Source of the DNA: a virus
IMG/VR virus record: IMGVR_UViG_3300032224_000202
Span: 1 to 24,270 of that record
Length of the DNA stretch: 24,270 nt
Strand: one strand, 5' to 3'
Part shown: in pieces, positions 6,116 through 13,963 of the stretch
Layout of the letters: every line of letters starts with the position of its first letter
Position numbering within the stretch: the stretch's first letter is position 1
Notes under the pieces: generated by a model
The model's database searches: none
Told to the model about the DNA's origin: nothing
The model's input: the letters and a program-made list of their open reading frames with translations, nothing else
Program-made: the position numbers and the translations under genes

Positions 6116-8594
6116 AGAAATCCTCCAGCGATGCTTTATGTTCTACGTTCCATCCCAAAGGTTTAATAACAATTTGCACTGCATCCAAGAATGTCTTTTC
6201 AAACTGCAAATCATAATCAATAAAATCGTGCAACTTAAATTCTTTGGGCAATGCTTGAGGGAATGCAATCACATCTTCATTAAATGGGTTTGGTTTCTTG
6301 ACATAAACAAATTTAATCTTCTCACCTTCTTTGATGGGTTCATATTTCTTCTCAAGACCCAGACGTTTAATATGGTGATTGTAAAGTAGTGAACCTCTAA
6401 CATGAATAGGTGTTCCCTTTGTGTAAATGGGAGAACCTGAATATTGTTTAAGATTATTCACACCACGTGGGAAAGCAATATCCTCAAGTGGTAGTTGATT
6501 AAACTCTTCACGGAATTTCATTATGTAACTTTGTAAGTTTGATTCGCTACCTTTAAGGATAACCTCAATCGAATCACGCAACTTGTCACGGATAACTGCA
6601 GGAGTGGAAGATTTAACCATCTCAAGACCCATAACCTTTAACTTCGGTTGCGCATACTGAACACCCTCAGAGTTATGCACGTTGAGAATATATCGTTTCT
6701 TGGCAGTCCAGATTCCCTTATCGGCAAGAACCTCACGCTTCATAATCATCTTTTGTGAATATGCATTCATGTAGTCTGCCAACTTTTGATACGTCTGATC
6801 AATGAATGGTTGGAAGATATCTTCACAAACTTTATCCATATACTTGATCTTCTGTTCGTCAGTCTTACCTTCGCAAGTTCTTTCAACAAGTTCTTCAAGT
6901 GTTAGGTAGATAGAATCTGTATCGATGGCAATAACAAAGTCTTTACCTTCTGTCTTTAATGCTTTATTCATGTAGCGATTAAACTCATTAGCCATCCAAC
7001 GAATAGACAGCTGACCAGAAGTTGTGATACCTTCAGCCATACGAATATCAAAGTAACGGAAATACTGATTACCCAATGCACCATAAGCTGAGTTCAATGC
7101 AATCTTCATTGCCATCTGCAAGTTATTAAGTCGGCTGATATCTTTGAGAAGTGATTTCTTGGACTTATCGTTTTGATATTCCTGCTCACACTTCAACATC
7201 TGCTTTTTGAATTTACTTCTGTCGGTATACATCTTCTCCATCAACTCAGGCATGAACCCTTTGATATCTTTGCGATATGTCCAGCCATTGGCAGTCATGG
7301 CAAGATCTCTACGCTTGCAGTAGTCGGTGTCTACTTCTTGCTTAAGAAGTTTCTCTACGTTGCATGGGATCTTTTCTGAAGTTAATGTTTCAGGAGAGAT
7401 GTTATACTGCATAATCAAGTGAGGATACAGGGAGTTCAAGTCAAAGGAAGCTACCCACTTATGCAAACCAATCAACGGATCTTTAACAAAAGCACCTTCA
7501 AATGCTTCAGATTTAGCAGAGCCAGTTTTGGTAGGAATAGCAATCTTCTTCTTACGCAAGTGATTGTAAATGATAGCATCCCACATGCGAACCTGACTAA
7601 ACACATCCTCATAGTTAATCTTGGCATTGTATGCCATGGTAAGACACAACTCAATCAGTCGCATCTTATCTTCGAGTTTGTCAACCAACTCAACGTCGTG
7701 AATGTTATACTCAACAAACTTCTGCCAGTGAGATGTGTAGAATTCCTTGAATGAATCACCTGGATTTTCTTTCTTGGCATCAGCAAGTTCTTCACTAGCA
7801 ATATAATCCAAACGATATGATTCTTGTTTCTGATAAGTAAACTTCTTATACAGATCTAGGTAGTCCAACTGAGATATACCTTGCACATCATAAGATATTT
7901 CTTCCTTACCCATAACAAAGATCTTACGTTCATTGATAATACCCCATGGAGAAAACTTAGCTGCGATTGATTCACCAAGTTCATTGGTAATGCGTTTAAG
8001 TAGATAAGGAATATCAAAGAAGCCAGTGTTCCATCCTGTGATAACATCAGGATAGTTCTGTTGCCACCAAATCATAAACTCTTTGAGCATATGTTGTTCA
8101 TTGTTACAATAAACGTAGGTAACATCTTTGCGTGTGTTTTCAAACGATCGTGTGCCAAAGGTGGCGATCTGTTTGCTTTGACTATCTTTAATGGTGATGA
8201 GTAATACTTCTTCGTTGGCTCGCCTTATGTCAGGGAAACCTTCTTCAGTTGCAGTCTCAATATCAATCGTGAAGACTTTGATCTTGTCCATATCAAAACG
8301 AATATCGCTTTCATATGTGTCACTAATATATTGATGAACATAATTGGTATTGCCATAAACAGAAAAGCCAGAAACATCTTTATATCGATCCACGAAGTCA
8401 CGTGTTTCTTTAATTGTTCCTGGCTTAATCTCGTCAACAACTTGTCCGTCAAGTGTTCTCCACGCACTTTCTTTATTTGATGTTACATAAAGAGTTGGGT
8501 AGAAATCTATCTTTCGGCTAAAAGGTCTATCGTTCTCATAACCCCTTACTAACATTTTATTACCGTAGGGAAATACATGAGTATAAAATTGCAT
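6108..8594 (-). CDS. 43: Family B DNA polymerase, T4 gp43-like
   Basis: This is the replicative polymerase with 3'-5' proofreading, 828 residues (T4 gp43 has 898). Exonuclease motifs: Exo I FTIDIETA (Asp111, Glu113), Exo II GWNTGFFDIPYL (187-198) and Exo III YNIHD (296-300). Polymerase motifs: A SFDLNSLYPHL (383-393), B KIALNSAYGALGN (497-509) and C AIDTDSIYL (556-564). All catalytic residues are present, and no intron or intein interrupts the gene. The C-terminus KASLEDFFG matches the known clamp-binding tail type of T4 gp43. The start forms TAATG with the upstream exonuclease stop. A consensus sigma-70 promoter lies inside that upstream gene at 8759-8787. In T4, RegA represses translation of several early mRNAs; whether it does so here is not visible. 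Confidence 0.97.
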   Translation of the reverse strand: MQFYTHVFPYGNKMLVRGYENDRPFSRKIDFYPTLYVTSNKESAWRTLDGQVVDEIKPGTIKETRDFVDRYKDVSGFSVYGNTNYVHQYISDTYESDIRFDMDKIKVFTIDIETATEEGFPDIRRANEEVLLITIKDSQSKQIATFGTRSFENTRKDVTYVYCNNEQHMLKEFMIWWQQNYPDVITGWNTGFFDIPYLLKRITNELGESIAAKFSPWGIINERKIFVMGKEEISYDVQGISQLDYLDLYKKFTYQKQESYRLDYIASEELADAKKENPGDSFKEFYTSHWQKFVEYNIHDVELVDKLEDKMRLIELCLTMAYNAKINYEDVFSQVRMWDAIIYNHLRKKKIAIPTKTGSAKSEAFEGAFVKDPLIGLHKWVASFDLNSLYPHLIMQYNISPETLTSEKIPCNVEKLLKQEVDTDYCKRRDLAMTANGWTYRKDIKGFMPELMEKMYTDRSKFKKQMLKCEQEYQNDKSKKSLLKDISRLNNLQMAMKIALNSAYGALGNQYFRYFDIRMAEGITTSGQLSIRWMANEFNRYMNKALKTEGKDFVIAIDTDSIYLTLEELVERTCEGKTDEQKIKYMDKVCEDIFQPFIDQTYQKLADYMNAYSQKMIMKREVLADKGIWTAKKRYILNVHNSEGVQYAQPKLKVMGLEMVKSSTPAVIRDKLRDSIEVILKGSESNLQSYIMKFREEFNQLPLEDIAFPRGVNNLKQYSGSPIYTKGTPIHVRGSLLYNHHIKRLGLEKKYEPIKEGEKIKFVYVKKPNPFNEDVIAFPQALPKEFKLHDFIDYDLQFEKTFLDAVQIVIKPLGWNVEHKASLEDFFG

Positions 8595-9166
8595 TAATTT
8601 TCTTTCCAGTACATTAACATCATAGCATCAAGCGCACAATCATGAACAGGGTGATGTTTAATAACCTCTGCTCTTTGGAATGTTGGGTGGTCTACAGCGC
8701 AGTAACCATTGGTTGAGCCACTGAAACAATCAATGGCTGTTCTCACATCCCTATACATATTATACCCTGCCAATGGTTTTATGTCAAGTTTAACACACAA
8801 CGAATCCATTGCCATTTGATCCAACGAACCACGTGTCCAAACTGTTTTCTTGTCAGAGTTAGGATATTTTGCAATATATTTCTTAAGAATTGCAATAGCA
8901 TCTTCTGCAATTAAATCATCTGGTGATGGATCAAAACTAACCTGACGAATGTATGGATGAATATTCTTCCACCACTCAAGTGTGTCTTGACTAACAGTCC
9001 TGTCCAACCTGTCTACTTGATCCTTGGCATTTAACTTAACGAAGCATGCTTCATCAAGTAGATCTTTGTAGCTGGGTTGTTTCTCTGGTTCAAAATGGAT
9101 TAATGCCACCGATAGGATGGCACAATCCGATTCAATACCCAGACTTTCAATATCAAGAATAAACAT
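8594..9166 (-). CDS. dexA: DexA-like 3'-5' exonuclease (DEDDh, RNase H-like fold)
   Basis: The protein has 190 residues, a little shorter than T4 DexA (227). The DEDDh acidic set can be followed: FILDIESLG (Asp5, Glu7), TVWTRGSLDQMAMDSL (Asp116) and HHPVHDCALDAMML, with His175 and Asp180 five residues apart. DALMD-type 3'-5' exonucleases of this group degrade single-stranded DNA or RNA ends. In T4 DexA is non-essential and processes DNA. It is encoded immediately upstream of the polymerase with a one-base overlap (TAATG), suggesting coupled expression and a repair or end-processing role at the fork. AAGGA precedes the ATG. A consensus promoter for the polymerase lies in the coding sequence around residues 128-136. 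The alternative, an RNase of the Rv2179c-like group, has the same fold and cannot be excluded. Confidence 0.82.
   Translation of the reverse strand: MFILDIESLGIESDCAILSVALIHFEPEKQPSYKDLLDEACFVKLNAKDQVDRLDRTVSQDTLEWWKNIHPYIRQVSFDPSPDDLIAEDAIAILKKYIAKYPNSDKKTVWTRGSLDQMAMDSLCVKLDIKPLAGYNMYRDVRTAIDCFSGSTNGYCAVDHPTFQRAEVIKHHPVHDCALDAMMLMYWKEN
8759..8787 (-). promoter_or_regulatory. Intragenic consensus sigma-70 promoter feeding DNA polymerase
   Basis: TTGACA (8787-8782), 17 bases, then TATAAT (8764-8759) on the minus strand is a perfect match to both hexamers with ideal spacing. It lies inside the dexA-like coding sequence, about 165 bases upstream of the polymerase ATG. It would give the polymerase its own early transcript. 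Confidence 0.75.
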
Positions 9167-9175
9167 TATAATTCC

Positions 9176-9721
9176 TTATGACAGATGACTAAACCATCCT
9201 GTTGTTACATACTTTTCTTTAGTGTGAGAAATTTCACCACGATGTGTAAATGTCCAATCTGTTGGCCAAATTAAAGTCATTCCCTTTATAGCAGGTGATG
9301 TGAAATTTTGGTGTTTGAATTCTGTACCACCATCATCAACGTCATTTAGATATGTCATAAAAACTAAGTGACGAGCACTAATTCTTCCATGTCCACCATG
9401 TCGTTCACAATGCCACATTTTATATCCACCACTAATAGGATACCATTGAACACCAATAGGTTCAGTTATAGTCCAACGAGATTTACCACCTGCTTCTGGA
9501 TATTCTTTAACATATTTTTGTACTGCAATAACAAGTTCTTTATAATATCTAGAAGTAACATTATCTTTTAAATCTAAAGGAATGTCTATCGATTCTTTAA
9601 CATCTGGACTAAACAAAGACTTCTGTCCAGCTCTTCTCTCTGTGTGATAGTCAATCAAGTCATCACAAAGAGAGATATCTTCAAGAAAATATTTTCCAAT
9701 AAATTGAGGATACTCCAACAT
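9176..9721 (-). CDS. Prolyl-4-hydroxylase-like 2OG-Fe(II) oxygenase with HxE variant motif
   Basis: The protein has 181 residues. The C-terminal half has the order expected for prolyl-4-hydroxylase-type dioxygenases: an iron motif at YKMWHCER, the strand HLVFMTYLNDVDDGGTEF (118-135), the basic-turn region KGMTLIWPTDWTFTHRG (147-162) with distal His160, and KEKYVTTGW with Lys170 as the probable 2-oxoglutarate binder. The first iron motif reads His104-Cys-Glu106, H-x-E rather than the usual H-x-D. I recall HxE in phage proteins of this type, but it deserves checking. The target is unknown; proteins or nucleic acids are possible. It forms TAATG with the upstream unknown gene and precedes the DexA-like gene by 9 bases. 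Confidence 0.8.
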   Translation of the reverse strand: MLEYPQFIGKYFLEDISLCDDLIDYHTERRAGQKSLFSPDVKESIDIPLDLKDNVTSRYYKELVIAVQKYVKEYPEAGGKSRWTITEPIGVQWYPISGGYKMWHCERHGGHGRISARHLVFMTYLNDVDDGGTEFKHQNFTSPAIKGMTLIWPTDWTFTHRGEISHTKEKYVTTGWFSHLS

Positions 9722-10029
9722 TAATAATCTCGTTTGTAACCAATCGGTGTTACTAAATTCATTTTCTGTTCATCAGTCCATGTACTAAGGTATTCATTAT
9801 CTTGATCGCATAGTGGAATAATTTCTTCCTTGGCAATCTCACGAGTGCTTAGAATTGTTTCTCCAAGATACAGTTGAGAAAACTCAACATATTCTTCTGA
9901 CGTAACTGTATCAGCTGCCCATTGTTCAGCAGTACAAGGATACTCACCATCGTTATGGTTATCAGGTACTTCAATTACATAACGCATACGATATTGAATT
10001 AATGCGTCAACCAAAACATACTTACTCAT
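9721..10029 (-). CDS. Conserved phage protein of unknown function (102 aa)
   Basis: This acidic 102-residue protein begins MSKYVLVDALIQYRMRYVIEV, has a mid-region CTAEQWAADTVTSEEYVEF and ends with a basic IGYKRDY. I see no catalytic motif, signal peptide or membrane segment. The composition (start with strand-forming sequence, then an acidic helix) suggests a small soluble alpha/beta protein. Similar proteins occur in T4-like phages of aquatic hosts by my recollection. It overlaps the upstream gene by 8 bases and the downstream dioxygenase by 1 base, so it belongs to the same translation-coupled block. No function can be assigned. Confidence 0.72.
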   Translation of the reverse strand: MSKYVLVDALIQYRMRYVIEVPDNHNDGEYPCTAEQWAADTVTSEEYVEFSQLYLGETILSTREIAKEEIIPLCDQDNEYLSTWTDEQKMNLVTPIGYKRDY

Positions 10030-10390
10030 TAATCATCTCCTTAGTTAAAGCCAGCGAATTCTTCAATGCTTTTTCAGCAACTCGCAATCCATATTCCATC
10101 TCACGTTTCTGTTGTCTAGCAAGAGTCAACTCATTACGAGTTTTTTGATTCTCTTCATACAAGTCGATAGTATCTTTCTTAAGTTTATCAACCCAAGTAG
10201 TTACTTTATGAATAGTTACCCATGAACCATCAGCAAGTTTAGTATGACCATCACGAGTGCGGAACTCATCAGTCCATCGTTCACCATTTTTATAATTTGG
10301 CATTGGCTCAAACAAAAACAATTCTTGTTGTTCTAGTTTCCGTAGGAGAACGTCAAAGTTTTCTTCAATCATATCTTTACCATAAAACAT
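10022..10390 (-). CDS. Unknown phage protein with C-terminal coiled coil (122 aa)
   Basis: The N-terminal part has a compact segment with PMPNYKNGERWTDEFRTRDG and LADGSWVTIHKVTTW. From about residue 65 the protein is a long charged helix (KLKKDTIDLYEENQKTRNEL and onward) with heptad-like spacing, so a coiled coil and oligomerisation are likely. The start at 10390 forms TAATG with the upstream stop. A second ATG six codons in (MIEENF) is possible. No enzyme motif is seen. It lies in a run of conserved phage unknowns between the ligase and dexA/polymerase genes, where T4-like phages keep accessory early genes. Confidence 0.68.
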   Translation of the reverse strand: MFYGKDMIEENFDVLLRKLEQQELFLFEPMPNYKNGERWTDEFRTRDGHTKLADGSWVTIHKVTTWVDKLKKDTIDLYEENQKTRNELTLARQQKREMEYGLRVAEKALKNSLALTKEMINE

Positions 10391-10938
10391 TATTCATTCT
10401 CCTCATACTCATATTCTTCTTCTTTACCATTCATTGCTGCATGAATATCACAAAGGGTCATATGCCAACCATCAGTATACGTCTTACCTGGAGCACCACA
10501 CTCTTCACAAGTACGATAACTCATAGACTCTGCGAAACTAATGTAGTTATAGTGTTTATCAGTTGCAGCTTGAACATAGAACCGAAGTCCACCAAACTTT
10601 TCTTTAACCTGAGAAGCAACTGGAACTTTCAATGCTTCTTCTTCCATCTTTGCTTTGCGTTTATCAATCTCTTCTTGAGTAATAATTTTACCAGATGGGG
10701 ATCCATCAGCTTTATATCCATATGATGGTTGATCAACTTTATCTTTGATGTATTCGTACTGACTTTTCGCATTACGATAATCAGAAGTCAACAGACCACA
10801 AAGAGTATCAATAATATTATACCAACCATCACCACATTCAAGACCCCAGCACATGGCTGTTACTTGCATATTTTCGTGACGATCTTTAAAGATCAGCGGA
10901 TACTTTGCACAGAGTGCTTCGTCTAGTTTTCTATTCAT
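10390..10938 (-). CDS. Conserved phage protein with putative zinc-binding C-terminus (182 aa)
   Basis: The ATG at 10938 is chosen. A TTG 12 bases upstream would lengthen the protein by four residues but lies directly against the AGGA motif. The N-terminus (MNRKLDEALCAKYP, then AMCWGLECGDGWYNIIDTLC) and the core VKEKFGGLRFYVQAATDKH are hallmarks of a widespread phage family of unknown role. Near the C-terminus, TCEECGAPGKTY and MTLCDIHA supply Cys-x2-Cys and a later Cys and His, consistent with a zinc ribbon or treble-clef. The last residues are very acidic. A nucleic-acid-binding role is possible because of the putative zinc site but is not demonstrated. It follows the 121-residue gene with a 2-base gap. 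Confidence 0.75.
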   Translation of the reverse strand: MNRKLDEALCAKYPLIFKDRHENMQVTAMCWGLECGDGWYNIIDTLCGLLTSDYRNAKSQYEYIKDKVDQPSYGYKADGSPSGKIITQEEIDKRKAKMEEEALKVPVASQVKEKFGGLRFYVQAATDKHYNYISFAESMSYRTCEECGAPGKTYTDGWHMTLCDIHAAMNGKEEEYEYEENE

Positions 10939-10940
10939 AA

Positions 10941-11306
10941 TTAATACCAAGTCCTATGATCTTCTGCTACATGTTCACGACCATCATACTCATCGATGTG
11001 CCACTTGACATCATCAGGTACTTCAATAATCTTTAAATCTGCAGCCCAGCCCCATGATTCTTCACCCATCTCTTCAATCACAGCAATCAAATCTGGATCT
11101 GAACGATCTTCATAAAAGGAATACGTGTCAATATAATGGTCATCGCTACCTGCAAAACCTGCGTGGTAATAGTCAAAGTGGTCATTACCAATTTTAAATT
11201 TCGCTTCTGCTTTTTCAAAAGCGATACCCTTGCGTGTTAATAGTTTTTCAAATGCATCATTTGAAATACCAAATCCACCGAAACATGTATTGATTGCTAC
11301 TTTCAT
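10941..11306 (-). CDS. Conserved phage protein of unknown function (121 aa)
   Basis: It begins MKVAINTCFGGFGISNDAFE and contains DPDLIAVIEEMGEESWGWAA and IIEVPDDVKWHIDEYDGREH. I recognise this pattern (start strand plus CFGGFG, then EEMGE and W-x-I-DEYDG) as a common family of phage and some prophage proteins with no established function. It is acidic and soluble, with no membrane segment. AGAGG precedes the ATG by 7 bases. It sits between the GIY-YIG gene and the zinc-type protein. The family's frequent pairing with replication genes suggests an early role, but this is only association. Confidence 0.75.
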   Translation of the reverse strand: MKVAINTCFGGFGISNDAFEKLLTRKGIAFEKAEAKFKIGNDHFDYYHAGFAGSDDHYIDTYSFYEDRSDPDLIAVIEEMGEESWGWAADLKIIEVPDDVKWHIDEYDGREHVAEDHRTWY

Positions 11307-11317
11307 ATTATACCTCT

Positions 11318-11887
11318 TTAAATAAATCTAATTAATGAATATTCATGTTTATCTTTTAACTCTTTAATTCTTTTCGTTAATGCATTCTGTACTTTTAAAC
11401 ATGCTTCCAACGAATCCAATCTTTGTATATTCACTTGACTCTGTATCCTGCAAGACTTATATCCTCCAGACGCTTCTTCCCAAAGATATCCAATATCATA
11501 ACCCAACTTAGTTCGGTGTTCATTATGAAGATATCTCTCCAACCCTTTTTTATCATCAGCGATTAATACACGAACATAAACTGAATCAATATTAATGTCT
11601 TCTTCTCTGATATAAACTCCGCACATATGATGCGTAACTTTATTATTCTTGCCTGCGCTAGTTCGTAAATCACTTATACGTTTTGGCAAACAACCAGACT
11701 CGCCAATATAACATATATCTTTATGAACCAAGTCTGTAGGTTTAGTCAATGATACTTGATATACACCTGAGTGTTTTCCCTTAGTGAATGACTTCCAAAA
11801 ATCTAGACACGTCTGTGACATATCTTTGTAACTTGTGCAAGATGGAAAACTTGATAGACAATACCATTCAGTTGAATCGATTTTCAT
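11318..11887 (-). CDS. GIY-YIG nuclease-domain protein
   Basis: The protein has 189 residues with an N-terminal GIY-YIG-like core. GVY (41-43) opens the first strand and CYIGES (59-64) is the YIG strand. LPKRISDLR supplies arginines (70 and 75) expected on the following helix, and KGLERYLHNEH has Glu117, which can be the metal-binding glutamate. The strand between them is VYVRVLIAD (103-111). The region after 140 is not recognised. GIY-YIG domains occur in homing endonucleases, UvrC-like repair and some restriction enzymes. There is no intron here, and the gene is neatly embedded in an operon with a 4-base overlap after ligase, so either a free-standing homing nuclease or a domesticated nuclease is possible. 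A consensus promoter inside ligase (11989-12017) drives it. AAGG precedes the ATG. Confidence 0.7.
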   Translation of the reverse strand: MKIDSTEWYCLSSFPSCTSYKDMSQTCLDFWKSFTKGKHSGVYQVSLTKPTDLVHKDICYIGESGCLPKRISDLRTSAGKNNKVTHHMCGVYIREEDINIDSVYVRVLIADDKKGLERYLHNEHRTKLGYDIGYLWEEASGGYKSCRIQSQVNIQRLDSLEACLKVQNALTKRIKELKDKHEYSLIRFI

Positions 11888-13194
11888 TTGATAACCTTAG
11901 TTGTATCTGCAATATCTTTATCGTCACGAAGTTCAATAAAAACTGGAAGGAATAAACTATCTTCACCTTGTTTATTCTTTATTCTACTATTATACTTGAT
12001 AGCTACTATTCTGTCAACTAAATTTTCAGCCCAGTAATTCTTGCGTTGCAAATCATTGAAGCCAGAACCAACAGAAACTCTGACAACTCCATCTGCAGAT
12101 TCACAAACAATTGCACCAAGCATTCCTGCAGCTTTACCTTTACCTTCTTCAACTGCAACAATCTTTAGATCGCATTCCAACTCACCTTTAAATTTAATCT
12201 GAGTCTTGCTACGTTTATCTTCCCAAACTCCACTACCATCTTTAAGGATAATACCTTCGTAACCCAAAGACAAATACTCTTGGAAAATTTCTTGAGCCTG
12301 CTCCAATGTTTCAACAATAGTTGAAGTCACAGCCCAGATCTTCTTATCCTTGGATGACTGTTTATTAACAAGTTGCTCTAAAGATGAGAACCTTGTTGAG
12401 TATGGAGTTGCACAATATCCAGTCTCAAACATAACATAAGGAATCACATCCCAAACAGAAGCATGAACCTTTGCTGCATCTACAGCTGAGATAGTTCCCT
12501 TGTTTGCTTTGTTTAGGATACCATTACCAGTCTGACGATCCATAAACTGACAACTGTCGTCATCCATTACCAGAAGTTCGCCATCAAAGACACAATCAAC
12601 ATTATTAGCAAGAGAAATAAACTCTTGCTCCAAATTGCCAAGTAATAAAATTTCTTTGCCATTTCTACTCCTAAATTCACATTTACCATCTCGAACGATT
12701 GCGTTAAATCGCATACCGTCCATTTTCATTTGAGCATAGGCAGGGAATTTAATTTTATCCACTAACTTCTGTTCAAATGGTGAGCAAAGCATACAAGGAT
12801 ATTCGGGCACTAGCCCCATCCAAACTTTGTTGGCAGTTGACACATCAACACCACACTTTAAATCTTTTGCGATAATGCGTTCGATAACTTTTGCATCGTC
12901 AGCTGAGCAAGACTCTAAAATAAATTTAAGATGACTAATACCAGCGTTACCAGTGAGTGATCTAGAAGATAAAGTAAACAGTTGATCCATTGCTTCTGGC
13001 AATGTCATAAAATCTACTTTCATCGTTTGTGTATACGCAGGGATCTTACGGATGTAAAACTGTGTAAAGGGATCGAGAGCCAAGCGAACAACTTCACGCA
13101 GAGTTCCGTTATTGCTATTTGCGGTTAATTGTTCAATTTTGAAATTGCGAGAATTGTTATTCGCAAGACTCTCGAGAAAAGTGTTGATATTCAT
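11884..13194 (-). CDS. 30: ATP-dependent DNA ligase, T4 gp30-like
   Basis: This enzyme seals nicks in DNA by lysine adenylation. It has 436 residues (T4 ligase 487). The nucleotidyl-transferase core starts near residue 125. Motif I is AQMKMDGMRF with Lys157 as the adenylated residue. Then follow RSRNGKE (motif Ia region), FDGELLVM (motif III), EGIILKDG (motif IV) and TQIKFK (motif V). The OB-fold domain includes VRVSVGSGFND. The N-terminal 120 residues match the helical DNA-binding domain of phage and archaeal-type ligases. The ATG overlaps the preceding 62-residue gene by 4 bases (ATGA). A sigma-70 promoter lies close to its 3' end. In T4, ligase is early and recombination-linked. Confidence 0.95.
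   Translation of the reverse strand: MNINTFLESLANNNSRNFKIEQLTANSNNGTLREVVRLALDPFTQFYIRKIPAYTQTMKVDFMTLPEAMDQLFTLSSRSLTGNAGISHLKFILESCSADDAKVIERIIAKDLKCGVDVSTANKVWMGLVPEYPCMLCSPFEQKLVDKIKFPAYAQMKMDGMRFNAIVRDGKCEFRSRNGKEILLLGNLEQEFISLANNVDCVFDGELLVMDDDSCQFMDRQTGNGILNKANKGTISAVDAAKVHASVWDVIPYVMFETGYCATPYSTRFSSLEQLVNKQSSKDKKIWAVTSTIVETLEQAQEIFQEYLSLGYEGIILKDGSGVWEDKRSKTQIKFKGELECDLKIVAVEEGKGKAAGMLGAIVCESADGVVRVSVGSGFNDLQRKNYWAENLVDRIVAIKYNSRIKNKQGEDSLFLPVFIELRDDKDIADTTKVIK
11989..12017 (-). promoter_or_regulatory. Intragenic consensus sigma-70 promoter inside ligase
   Basis: TTGACA (12017-12012), 17 bases, TATAAT (11994-11989) on the minus strand, a perfect consensus. It lies in the last part of the ligase coding sequence, about 100 bases before the GIY-YIG start. 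It would initiate transcription of the GIY-YIG gene and the following unknowns. Confidence 0.75.
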
Positions 13195-13379
13195 TTATGT
13201 TTCAATTCCTTAAATGTTCTATATCGCATGTCCCAACGTATGGGGTTTTTGAATTTGGTAATTTTACCAGTTATAGTATTATAGAATGCGTAGATTTTAC
13301 TTTTACTATCACTGGTATAGTAGATATGGTTGGGAGCATTATGCTCCTTCCAATCAGTTGTTTCTTGAAAGACTCTCAC
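13191..13379 (-). CDS. Small unknown protein upstream of ligase (62 aa, GTG start)
   Basis: This 62-residue basic protein contains APNHIYYTSDSKSKIYAFYN and ITGKITKFKNPIRWDMRYR. The start is taken as GTG at 13379 because it overlaps the upstream stop in a GTGA junction and no ATG is available before it. The stop overlaps the ligase ATG (ATGA). Fitting exactly between two real genes in the same coupled style supports it being real. No domain is recognised; it is rich in Lys, Arg and Tyr and is likely a small beta-rich protein. Confidence 0.6.
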   Translation of the reverse strand: MRVFQETTDWKEHNAPNHIYYTSDSKSKIYAFYNTITGKITKFKNPIRWDMRYRTFKELKHK

Positions 13380-13711
13380 GCAGCCACCTTCACTTCGTAG
13401 TGACGTGCTTCGTTAAACTCCTCACCCCAGTTTTCCAACTTCCAAGCATCACGCTCTTTAGCGAGCCAATACGCTTGTTGCTGCAACTCAGGATCGGTTT
13501 CCTGAATGATCCAACCATTCTCACGCAACTCCTCACGACCAGCAAAGGTTTCTTGCATTTTGTCGTGATATGAACCAAGTTGTTCGCACTGACGAATCAA
13601 CTCTTCACGATCGTTGAAGTCAACGAAACGTGGACGAAAACCATGGGTATCTTTATACCAGTCAGAAAACAAACCACCAATTTCATCAGTTGTCATAATT
13701 GCATAGTTCAT
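13376..13711 (-). CDS. Conserved phage protein of unknown function (111 aa)
   Basis: The ATG at 13711 has GGAGA 6 bases upstream, which decides it over a TTG at 13723. The protein starts MNYAIMTTDEIGGLFSDWYK and has a helical middle (ELIRQCEQLGSYHDKMQETF) and a helix with many Gln, Trp and Glu. I know similar early proteins of aquatic T4-like phages, without function. It has no membrane segment or catalytic motif. It is the second gene after the promoter cassette at 13964-14048 and leads to the 62-residue gene and ligase. Confidence 0.72.
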   Translation of the reverse strand: MNYAIMTTDEIGGLFSDWYKDTHGFRPRFVDFNDREELIRQCEQLGSYHDKMQETFAGREELRENGWIIQETDPELQQQAYWLAKERDAWKLENWGEEFNEARHYEVKVAA

Positions 13712-13723
13712 ATATTTCTCCAA

Positions 13724-13933
13724 TTAAACCAAACTAAAAGTAGACTTCTTAGGCATACCATTTGCAAACCCAGAAGTACCAACCACAAAACCACGTGAAG
13801 ACTTACAATTCATTTTTTGAGTTGGAGCCTTGCGAGCCTTAACAACTTCAATAGCACCACCTTTACGGAGGAATGCTTTTACTTGCTTTTCAGTTTCAGC
13901 ACGTAGCTGGCTTTTGGTTTTCACGATTATCAT
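13724..13933 (-). CDS. Small basic phage protein (69 aa)
   Basis: The ATG at 13933 is chosen because AAGGA lies about 8 bases upstream and the sequence before it is the promoter region. The longer reading frame to 14038 would run through the -10 and -35 elements. The protein begins MIIVKTKSQLRAETEKQVKA and is strongly basic with KAFLRKGG and KARKAP; the C-terminus has RGFVVGTSGFANGMPKKSTF. It could bind nucleic acid but has no recognised fold. It is the first gene of the unit leading to ligase. Confidence 0.65.
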   Translation of the reverse strand: MIIVKTKSQLRAETEKQVKAFLRKGGAIEVVKARKAPTQKMNCKSSRGFVVGTSGFANGMPKKSTFSLV

Positions 13934-13963
13934 TTCAGTTCCTTTTCTCATCATCATAATATA

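Noticed and set aside
6108-8594. Frameshift or split in the DNA polymerase
   Set aside because: All exonuclease and polymerase motifs are in one continuous frame.
13281-13309. Possible promoter inside the 62-residue gene before ligase
   Set aside because: A good TATAAT is present on the minus strand, but the sequence 17 bases upstream (GTAAAA) matches the -35 consensus in only half of its positions.
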